Assembly: GCA_041581055.1 (NCBI GenBank)
Contig: JBFGCT010000152.1
Coordinates: forward strand, 1 to 10,017
Length of the DNA: 10,017 bases
DNA from: JBFGCT01 sp041581055
GTDB lineage: Bacteria; Actinomycetota; Acidimicrobiia; Acidimicrobiales; Ilumatobacteraceae
Direction of reading: 5' to 3'
Below, piece after piece: positions 1 to 6,006 of the stretch. Each line of letters opens with the position of its first letter. Position 1 is the stretch's first letter. The notes beneath the pieces were generated by a model. That model did not search any database. It was not told the origin of the DNA and saw only the letters and a program-made list of their open reading frames with translations. A program made the position numbers and the translations under genes.

Positions 1-227
1 CGCAGATCGACCGGCGCCGGCTTGGCGAACGTCGGCTTGCGGTAGCGCCTGACGTTGGCGCCGATATCGGCCAGCCGCTGCTCGATGCGGTCGAGGAAGA
101 CGTCGCCGCGCGGCTTGGAGATGTCGAGCAGGCCGACGGTCAGACCGCTCAGCGACTCGGGGCGGGGCAGCGGCTGTCGCTCGGCCACGGTTCGCTCGCC
201 GGTCGGATCGAGAATCGTGCGGGTCAT
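1..227 (-). CDS. UGSC-family (seleno)protein, N-terminal part, cut by the window edge
   Basis: Only the first 75 codons are inside the window; the stop lies beyond the left edge. The translation starts MTRTILDPTGERTV. It continues with a Rossmann-like first strand (LTVGLLDISKPRGDVFLDRI, about residues 29-48) and then RRYRKPTFAKPAPVDLR (about 59-75). This pattern of 'TVGLLD.SKP..D.FLDR' followed by 'R.RKPTF.KPAP.DL' is what I remember for the UGSC family. That family was named for a Sec- or Cys-containing [U/C]GSC motif shortly downstream, in a part not visible here, so whether this copy uses selenocysteine or cysteine cannot be read. The function is unproven in the literature I know; a thiol/selenol redox role is presumed. 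The ATG at 227 is supported by an AAGGAG Shine-Dalgarno 6 nt upstream. It is divergent from the aldo/keto reductase and on the same strand as the thioredoxin-fusion gene at 1327-2793. Confidence 0.78.
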   Translation of the reverse strand, partial: MTRTILDPTGERTVAERQPLPRPESLSGLTVGLLDISKPRGDVFLDRIEQRLADIGANVRRYRKPTFAKPAPVDL

Positions 228-233
228 CGGAGG

Positions 234-239
234 CTCCTT
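234..239 (-). promoter_or_regulatory. Shine-Dalgarno of the UGSC-family gene
   Basis: AAGGAG on the minus strand, 6 nt before the ATG at 227-225. It is among the strongest ribosome binding sites in the window and fixes this start. Confidence 0.75.
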
Positions 240-387
240 GCGCTCGACGTCAGTATGGCATCGCGCCGCCGTCCGTTGCGATCCGACGCGCTCGCCCGGA
301 CCGGCGCCCGATCTCCGGCCGTGGCCACCTCCCGGCGATCGCCCGAACGATTGAGGCAGCGGACGTGCGAGCCATCAGACTGGGGCG

Positions 388-1308
388 ATGGAGAGCAACG
401 GGGTGCGGCGACGCCGTCTCGGCAGCACCGGTCTCGAGGTGTCCGAGCTGGGTTTCGGGTGCTCAGGATTCTGGGCGCGGCCGAGCTTTCCCGCGACCGA
501 GGCGGTCACGCTCCTCGAGCGTGCCATCGATGCGGGGATCACCTTCCTGGACACCGGTCCGAGCTACGGGGCCGGGGAGGGCGAGCGGCGCCTGGGCCGG
601 GTCCTCCGAACGCGGCGGCGTGATGACCTCGTGGTCGCCACCAAGGGTGGCACGTTGATCGGCAGGTTCGGCCGGCCCTATCTGGACTTCACCCCGGCGA
701 CGGTCCGGCAGAACGTCGAGGGCAGCCTGCGACGGCTGGGTGTGAACGAGATCACGCTGCTCCAACTCCATGGGCCGCAGGCCGCGGACATCACCGACGA
801 CCTGCTCGATTGCCTGACCGACCTGCAGACGTCCGGAACCGTGCGATTCGTCGGCGTCAACGGCTGGGGCGCCGACCTGTTGGACAAGGTGCTCTCGATC
901 GACCTGTTCGAGACCATGATGTTCGACTACAACTATCTCGCCGCCGGCCGCGCGCGCGAGATCGACCGCGTGGTCCGCACCGGCCGGGCGGTCATCGCCG
1001 GGACACCATTGGGTCAGCGCCACTTCCGCACGATGGCGTCGCTGCCCCGACGCCGCGCCGACCTCTGGTATCTCGGTCGGGCGGTGACCAACAATCGGGA
1101 CGCGATCCGCCGCGGGCGGTCGTTCCGGTTCCTCGATCGGTACGACGGCTGGACGGGCCCCGAGATCGCCCTGGCGTACGTGCTCGAGAACCCCGACGTG
1201 TCGACCGCCGTGTTCGGCACGACGAGCGGGGCCCACCTGTCGGCGAACGTGGCGGTGTCCGGGCGGTCACTCCCGGCGGAGATCGTGGCCAGGATCGACG
1301 CGGTGTGA
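388..1308 (+). CDS. aldo/keto reductase
   Basis: A 306-residue (alpha/beta)8-barrel NAD(P)H-dependent oxidoreductase. The N-terminus (RRRRLGSTGLEVSELGFGC) is typical of the family. The catalytic tetrad is visible as Asp55 and Tyr60 (DTGPSYG), Lys86 (ATKGG) and His128 (LQLHGP). Near the C-terminus, VFGTTSGAHLSANV (about residues 275-288) corresponds to the cofactor-binding segment usually written 'IPGT..P.HL.EN'. Its length is normal for cytosolic aldo/keto reductases. The physiological substrate cannot be inferred; the family reduces aldehydes and ketones to alcohols. The start at ATG 388 places the usual N-terminal beta-hairpin at residue 7 onward; only a weak GGGG lies upstream. The gene is divergent from the UGSC-family gene (160 nt between starts). 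It converges on the thioredoxin-fusion gene with only 18 nt between the stops, so it sits between two genes that are commonly neighbours. Confidence 0.93.
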   Translation: MESNGVRRRRLGSTGLEVSELGFGCSGFWARPSFPATEAVTLLERAIDAGITFLDTGPSYGAGEGERRLGRVLRTRRRDDLVVATKGGTLIGRFGRPYLDFTPATVRQNVEGSLRRLGVNEITLLQLHGPQAADITDDLLDCLTDLQTSGTVRFVGVNGWGADLLDKVLSIDLFETMMFDYNYLAAGRAREIDRVVRTGRAVIAGTPLGQRHFRTMASLPRRRADLWYLGRAVTNNRDAIRRGRSFRFLDRYDGWTGPEIALAYVLENPDVSTAVFGTTSGAHLSANVAVSGRSLPAEIVARIDAV

Positions 1309-1326
1309 CGCGGCGCGGGGCACCGC

Positions 1327-2793
1327 TCAGTACGTCACCGCGCGGGTCACCGGTTGTGACCCGACCTCGCCGTTGACCCAGCCGCCGATGATCTCGGAGA
1401 AGAGTCCCGCGCCACCTCCGGCGTAGGCCAACATCAGGCCGCCGGGGCGGAACTTCGGCAGCGCCGGCGCCTCGCCGAACGCCTCCGGCACCCCTTCGGC
1501 CATCCCGCCCGCGCCGCGGACGAGCTCGGCGCCCGGCCGGTTGAGATGCTCGACGATCCCGGCGACGACCTGCGCCCGATCCCAGCCGGCGTCGGCGAAG
1601 ACCCTGGCGTGCTCGGGGCCGATGACGACGATCGCGTCGAACGCCATGATCAGCTTGGGGTGGTGCATCGCCTGCAGGCCGGCGGCGAGCGACCGCGCGA
1701 GCGAGTCCGGCACGCGGGAGAGCTGGTCGACGACGCAGCGCGTGCCCTCGCCGGCGAAGACGGTCAGGGCGTCGACACCTGGCTCGACGCCGTGCTCGCC
1801 GGCCAGCGTGCCGAACGGCGACGCGGCGTCGTTCTCCGCGAAGCAGAACCCGAGCTTGCCGGGGCTCCCGTGGGTCGCCCGGTCGACCTCGCCGGGCCGC
1901 CCGCCGCCGATGTTGCGGACGACGAGCTGGAGGGCTCGCCCGATCGTCGAGTTGGCGCGGTTGCCCTGGCCGAGCGCGTTGCTCCCCGAGTTCATCCCGA
2001 TCGCCCGCGTGCCCGGCCCGCTGCAGACCACGACCGGGCCGACCGGCATCGTCGTCGCCAAGAGGCCGTGCATGTTGAACTCGTCGTTGCACGCCGCCTC
2101 GACCGCCGTCAGCACCCACGGCAGGTACTCGGGGAGGCAACCCGCCATCACCGCCGCGATCGCCACCTTCTCGACCGTCGCCTCGACGAGGTCCGGCGGC
2201 ACGGTGGCCACGATGTCGGAGGGCGCCCGGGTGGTGCCTTCGAGCATCCGCATCACCCGCTCCTCGGTCGGCGGCACGACCGGCAGGCCATCGCTCCAGC
2301 CGCGGGCGAACATCATCTCGATGTCGTCCTCGGCGTCGGCGACGTCGATCCGGCGCGACGCGAGCGTCGACCCGCCGAAGCGGACGCGGAGCTCGTCGAC
2401 GAGATCGGGGTCGACCGACATCGAGCCGCAGCCGGGCCGCATCTCGGGCAGATCGGGCCCGAGACCGTCGTGGCCGGTGACCCGCTCCCACTCGGACCGC
2501 AGCCAGCCGACCGTCCGCTCGACCTCGCGCCCGCGCTCGACCCTGATCAGCGTCGGAACCGTCTCGATCTCGTGGCGCCAGCTCACCGCGAGATCCTCGT
2601 CGTGGAGCGTCTCCGGATCCCCCGGGAACCCGGCGTCGTCCTGGCTGTAGACGGTGAGCGGGCCGAGCGCGTCGAGTTGGCGCAGGACCGGCACCACCGT
2701 CTGACATGTCTCGCACTCGCGCTTGACGACCACGACGAGTCCGTCGGGAAGATCGGGCCGCGTGGCGGGCGTGGCGGTCGTGGCTGTGCTCAT
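1327..2793 (-). CDS. thioredoxin-fold / UGSC-companion fusion protein
   Basis: A 488-residue predicted cytosolic protein with no signal peptide. Residues about 17-105 look like a thioredoxin or glutaredoxin-like fold: hydrophobic strand LVVVV, then the redox motif C27-E-T-C30, and a cis-Pro-like VPTLIRV at 79-85. A linker carries a conserved-looking PGCGS at 120-124. The rest is a large domain with GWSDGLPVVPPT (165-176), MAGCLPEYLP (216-225), a Gly/Asn-rich NSGSNALGQGNRANSTIGRA stretch at about 270-290, and a Gly-rich C-terminus (GGLMLAYAGGGAGLFSEIIGGW). I recognise this architecture as one that occurs beside UGSC-family genes, but I know no assigned biochemical function. An SD-like GGAG lies 8 nt before the ATG. 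A -10-like TACGTT is on the minus strand at 2846-2841. Inference: it may reduce or supply electrons to the UGSC protein or process a common substrate. The unbroken frame needs no Sec codon. Confidence 0.85.
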   Translation of the reverse strand: MSTATTATPATRPDLPDGLVVVVKRECETCQTVVPVLRQLDALGPLTVYSQDDAGFPGDPETLHDEDLAVSWRHEIETVPTLIRVERGREVERTVGWLRSEWERVTGHDGLGPDLPEMRPGCGSMSVDPDLVDELRVRFGGSTLASRRIDVADAEDDIEMMFARGWSDGLPVVPPTEERVMRMLEGTTRAPSDIVATVPPDLVEATVEKVAIAAVMAGCLPEYLPWVLTAVEAACNDEFNMHGLLATTMPVGPVVVCSGPGTRAIGMNSGSNALGQGNRANSTIGRALQLVVRNIGGGRPGEVDRATHGSPGKLGFCFAENDAASPFGTLAGEHGVEPGVDALTVFAGEGTRCVVDQLSRVPDSLARSLAAGLQAMHHPKLIMAFDAIVVIGPEHARVFADAGWDRAQVVAGIVEHLNRPGAELVRGAGGMAEGVPEAFGEAPALPKFRPGGLMLAYAGGGAGLFSEIIGGWVNGEVGSQPVTRAVTY

Positions 2794-2916
2794 GGGAGGA
2801 ACTCCAAGATCAGTGTCCGGCGCGATCGGGGCACGACTGGAACGTAGCCGGGCCCGCCGCCCGAGCTGCGACGGACGTCACCACACCGGGTTTGCGCCGT
2901 TGCTTCGGCCACGACC

Positions 2917-2922
2917 TAACGT
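2917..2922 (+). promoter_or_regulatory. candidate -10 element before the MBL-fold gene
   Basis: TAACGT fits the actinobacterial TANNNT -10 pattern. It lies in the 231-nt gap between two divergent starts. A TTGCGC hexamer at 2892-2897 is a possible -35, but its 19-nt spacing is long. A transcript from this element would start near 2929, exactly where the open MBL frame begins. It could be chance. Confidence 0.3.
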
Positions 2923-3024
2923 TGTCGAATCGGGGATTCGAGGGGTTCGTCCGCCGCCGCCCGCGGCTTCACGGTCACGTTTCACGGTGTCCGCGGGTCG
3001 ACGCCGTGCCATGGCGCCGACATC
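2920..3024 (+). other. in-frame coding extension of the MBL-fold gene without a canonical start
   Basis: The frame of the downstream hydrolase is open from just after a TAA at 2917-2919. From about 2968 it reads FTVTFHGVRGSTPCHGADI and then joins VRYGGNTSC at the GTG. 'VTFHGVRGSTP' is the conserved first strand of this hydrolase family, so the stretch looks genuinely coding. Yet no ATG, GTG or TTG codon occurs in frame between 2920 and 3024. An ATC stands at 2929. Either initiation is non-canonical, or a base or frame error or a real mutation has removed the start. Confidence 0.6.
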
Positions 3025-3807
3025 GTGCGCTACGGGGGCAACACGTCCTGCGTGTCGGTCGCCATTCCCCACCACGACCCGATCCTGTTCGACCTCGGGA
3101 CCGGGCTGCGCTACTTCGGCGACTGCCATTCGGGGCGCGAGCCGTTCCGCGGCACCTGCCTCCTGAGCCACGTCCACTGGGATCACATCCAGGGCCTGCC
3201 GTTCTTCACCCCGCTGCTCCAGGACGGCGCCGAGGTCGACGTGTACGCGCCGGTCCAGGACGACGGCATCTCGGTCGAGCAGCTGTTCGGCGCGACGATC
3301 AAGCCGCCGCTGTTCCCGATCCACTACGCCCACCTGCCGGGAACGGTCCGGTTCCACGAGGTCGACCGCTCCGAGTTCACGATCGGCGACGCCCGGGTGG
3401 TCGCCCGTCCGATCCCGCACATCGGTCCCACGGTCGGGTACCGGCTGACCTACCGGGAGTCGTCGGTCGCCTACCTCAGCGACCATCAGATGCCCGCCGA
3501 CGGCTCGTTCCGCGTCGGGGCCGGGGCCCGTGAGCTGTGCGCCGGGGTCGACCTGCTGATCCACGACGCGCAGTACACGACCGCCGAGTTCGCCCGCAAG
3601 CGCGACTGGGGGCACTGCACCATCGAGTACGCCGTGTGGCTGGCCGCCGAGGCCGGCGTCGGCACCCTCGCCCTGTTCCACCACGACCCCTCGCATCACG
3701 ACGATGTGATGGACATCCTGGTGCGCGACGCCGTCGAGTGCGGCCGCAAGCTCGGCGTCGACGTGATCGCGGCCCGAGAGGGCCTCTGCGTCGCCGTCGA
3801 GTCGTGA
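3025..3807 (+). CDS. metallo-beta-lactamase-fold hydrolase
   Basis: 260 residues if counted from the GTG at 3025, the first canonical start in frame; the true protein is probably longer at its N-terminus. Metal-binding motifs of the MBL fold are in order. H49-V-H51-W-D53-H54 is the HxHxDH motif; then come H132 (RPIPHIG), D153 in YLSDH, D181 in LIHDAQY, H197 in WGHCT, and H219-H220-D221 (LFHHD). The arrangement, with RYGGNTSC and DLGTGLRYFG at the start, matches the RNase Z/phosphodiesterase-like branch of the superfamily and not beta-lactamases. It is likely a zinc- or iron-dependent hydrolase of phosphodiesters or a related ester; the substrate is unknown. Such proteins are cytosolic and no signal peptide is seen. 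It is divergent from the thioredoxin-fusion gene and converges on the oligopeptidase gene 103 nt downstream. Confidence 0.88.
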   Translation: MRYGGNTSCVSVAIPHHDPILFDLGTGLRYFGDCHSGREPFRGTCLLSHVHWDHIQGLPFFTPLLQDGAEVDVYAPVQDDGISVEQLFGATIKPPLFPIHYAHLPGTVRFHEVDRSEFTIGDARVVARPIPHIGPTVGYRLTYRESSVAYLSDHQMPADGSFRVGAGARELCAGVDLLIHDAQYTTAEFARKRDWGHCTIEYAVWLAAEAGVGTLALFHHDPSHHDDVMDILVRDAVECGRKLGVDVIAAREGLCVAVES

Positions 3808-3812
3808 ACACG

Positions 3813-3838
3813 CCACGGGGCTCGGCGCCCCACGGTGG
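3813..3838 (+). terminator. hairpin after the MBL-fold gene
   Basis: Five nucleotides after the TGA stop: CCAC and GGGGC pair with GCCCC and GTGG around a TCGGC loop, with a 3-nt ACG bulge on the 3' side. No T-tract follows, so this is at best a weak or L-shaped terminator in a high-GC genome. Confidence 0.35.
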
Positions 3839-3894
3839 GCGACGCCGCTGCTGCCGTGGGCAGAGATCGTGGTCGGGGCGTCGCCGCGCGACCC

Positions 3895-3909
3895 GCCGGC
3901 GGCGCCGGC
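3895..3909 (-). terminator. hairpin just after the oligopeptidase gene
   Basis: A perfect GCCGGC / GCCGGC stem with a 3-nt loop, starting one base beyond the stop codon (3911-3913) on the minus strand. GC-only and without a T-tract; it could end either convergent transcript or be chance in GC-rich DNA. Confidence 0.25.
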
Positions 3910-3910
3910 A

Positions 3911-5980
3911 TCAGACGGTCGCCAGCAGGAAGGCGAGCGTGCGGGCCTCGTCGCGCCAGGCGTCGTAGCGGCCGGTCGGCCCGCCGTGCCCGGCGTCCAT
4001 CTCGGTCCGCAGCAGGACCGGCGCCTCGCCGGTCTGCATCGTGCGCAGCCGGGCCACCCACTTCGCCGGCTCGTGCACGCTGACGCGCGGGTCGGTCAAC
4101 CCGGCGGTGACGTACACCGCCGGGTACGCCGCCGGCGCGGTGTTGTCGTAGGGCGAGTAGGACTCGATGCAACTGGCGAACGGCTCGGCGCGCGGGTCGC
4201 CCCACTCCTCCCACTCGGTGACGGTGAGCGGCAGCGACGGGTCGCTCATCGTCGACACGATGTCGACGAAGGGAACCTCGGCGACCACGGCGGCGAACAT
4301 CTCCGGGCGTTTGGTGAGGCACGCCCCGACCAGCAGCCCGCCGGCCGAGCCGCCGCGCATCGCCAGCCGATTCGGGGCGACGATGGCCGCCGACACGAGG
4401 TGCTCGGCGCAGGCGAGCATGTCGGAGATCGAGTTCGGCTTGGCGAGCAGCTTGCCGTCGAGATACCACTGGCGCCCGAGCTCGCCCCCGCCGCGGGGGT
4501 GGGCGAGCGCCCACACGAACCCGCGGTCGAGCAGCGACAGCCGCGCCACCGAGAACCACGGCGCCAGCGCCGCCTCGTACGCGCCGTACCCGTACAGCAC
4601 CCCGGGAGCGGCGCCGTCGAGCGCGGTGTCGCGGTGGTGCACCAGGTCGATCGGGACGCGCGTGCCGTCCGACGCGGTCGCCCAGACCCGCTGGGAGGTG
4701 TACTGGTCGAGGTCGACGTTCGGGGTCGGGACGCGGCGGAGCAGCGTCCGGTCGCCCGAGGTGACGTGCTCGTCGAACAAGGTCGGCGGGACGTTCATCG
4801 ACTGCGTGCCGAAGCGGACGAGGTCGGTCGTCCACTCCGGGTTCGACGAGAGGTCGACGTCGTGCGGCTGGTCGCCGAGGTCGACGACGCGCTGGCCGCC
4901 GTCGCGGTACAGGATCCGCAGCCGCGGCTGGGCGGCCGCCCACTCGTGGACGACGAGGTGGTGCTCGAACGGCTCGACGCCGGTGACCCGCCGGCCGGGC
5001 TCGTGGGCCACCAACTCGGTCCAGGCCGCCGGGTCGGCCAGGTCGCCGTCGACCGGCGCGACGAGGACCCGGAAGTCGACCGCGTCCTCGTTGGTCAGCA
5101 TCACGAAGCGGTCGCCCCAGTGGTCGATGAGGTACTCGACGTCCTCCCGCCGGCGGAACACGGTCTGCGGCTGTCCGGTCGGGTCGTCGGCCGGGAGGAG
5201 CCGGACCTCGGCGCTGGTCTTGCTGCCGGCGTGGATCACGGTCCAGACGCCGGACCTGGTCGTGCCGACGCCGGCGAAGAAGCGCTCGTCGGTCTCGGTG
5301 TAGACGTGGACGTCGCCGTCCGGCGGGGCGCCGATCCGATGGCGCCAGACCTCCGCCGGCCGCTCCTGCGCGTCGGGGCGGACGTAGAAGAGCCACGCCC
5401 CGTCGGCCGACCACGCGACGCCGGCGTTGGACGTGCCCGTGATCTCGTCGCCGAGGTCGAGCCCGGTCTCGAGGTCGCGCACCCGCAGCGTGTACCGCTC
5501 GTCGCCGTCGACGTCGTACGACCAGGCGACCGCCGTGTGGTCGTGGGACAGCTCGAACGCGCCGAGGTCGAAGTACTCGTGGCCGGCGGCCTCGACGTTC
5601 TCGTCGAGGACGGTCTGGCTCGACGCCGACTCGCGCGTCGGCCCCCGGTGGTGCGTCGGGTAGCTCATCCCCTCCTCGGTCCGCGTCACGTACCACCATC
5701 CACCGAAGGCGACCGGCGTCGACATGTCGGTCTCCTGGACCCGGGAGCGGATCTCCTGGAAGATCGCCTCGACCGTCGTGTCGCGGGCGGCGAACCACGC
5801 GTGCGAGTAGTCGTTCTCGGCGGCGAGGTACTCGTGGAGCGCCGGGTCGGTCGTGTCGCGCATCCAGGCGAACGGGTCGTCGACCTCGCCGGTAGGTCGA
5901 ACCCATGTGTGCTCGCGCCGAGGGGCGATGGGCGGGGGAGCGGGCACGTCGGTCGGTGTCGTTCGAGTCAGGTTGGTCAC
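3911..5980 (-). CDS. oligopeptidase B-like S9 family serine peptidase
   Basis: A 689-residue prolyl-oligopeptidase-family enzyme, close to the usual length of about 690 for oligopeptidase B. Residues about 16-75 form the helical N-terminus (APRREHTWVRP, then DDPFAWMRD). About 75-420 should be the seven-bladed propeller that restricts entry to short peptides. About 430-689 is the alpha/beta-hydrolase domain. The triad is Ser545 in RGGSAGG, Asp630 in GLTDPRVS and His665 in DAGHGG. The PLTVTEWEEWGDP segment (584-596) keeps the acidic residues linked in oligopeptidase B to Arg/Lys preference at P1. It is probably a cytosolic enzyme cleaving peptides after basic residues; no signal peptide is seen. 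The GTG at 5980 is the only reasonable start: no SD is present, and a CATTGT hexamer lies 7 nt upstream. The gene follows the metallopeptidase gene on the same strand after 26 nt and is divergent from the ferredoxin gene (44 nt). Confidence 0.94.
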   Translation of the reverse strand: MTNLTRTTPTDVPAPPPIAPRREHTWVRPTGEVDDPFAWMRDTTDPALHEYLAAENDYSHAWFAARDTTVEAIFQEIRSRVQETDMSTPVAFGGWWYVTRTEEGMSYPTHHRGPTRESASSQTVLDENVEAAGHEYFDLGAFELSHDHTAVAWSYDVDGDERYTLRVRDLETGLDLGDEITGTSNAGVAWSADGAWLFYVRPDAQERPAEVWRHRIGAPPDGDVHVYTETDERFFAGVGTTRSGVWTVIHAGSKTSAEVRLLPADDPTGQPQTVFRRREDVEYLIDHWGDRFVMLTNEDAVDFRVLVAPVDGDLADPAAWTELVAHEPGRRVTGVEPFEHHLVVHEWAAAQPRLRILYRDGGQRVVDLGDQPHDVDLSSNPEWTTDLVRFGTQSMNVPPTLFDEHVTSGDRTLLRRVPTPNVDLDQYTSQRVWATASDGTRVPIDLVHHRDTALDGAAPGVLYGYGAYEAALAPWFSVARLSLLDRGFVWALAHPRGGGELGRQWYLDGKLLAKPNSISDMLACAEHLVSAAIVAPNRLAMRGGSAGGLLVGACLTKRPEMFAAVVAEVPFVDIVSTMSDPSLPLTVTEWEEWGDPRAEPFASCIESYSPYDNTAPAAYPAVYVTAGLTDPRVSVHEPAKWVARLRTMQTGEAPVLLRTEMDAGHGGPTGRYDAWRDEARTLAFLLATV

Positions 5981-6006
5981 AGTGGCGACAATGTTCGCAC
6001 GCGGCG

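Noticed and set aside
55..354. Small plus-strand frame at the left edge
   Set aside because: It is antisense to the UGSC-family N-terminus and has Ser/Arg/Pro-rich shifted-frame composition.
1306..1308. TGA codons inside the window as possible selenocysteine sites
   Set aside because: The recognised genes end at TGA in positions fitting family length, and no conserved sequence continues after them; the only plausible Sec site (UGSC motif) lies outside the window.
992..2716. Long minus-strand frame overlapping the thioredoxin-fusion gene and the aldo/keto reductase
   Set aside because: Composition dominated by Arg, Gly, Asp and Ala typical of a shifted frame; it conflicts with two well-supported genes.
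246..2880. TGACGTC present upstream of both the UGSC gene (252-246, minus) and its companion (2880-2874, minus) as a shared operator
   Set aside because: Only seven bases match, and the distances to the start codons differ (about 18 and 80 nt); likely chance.
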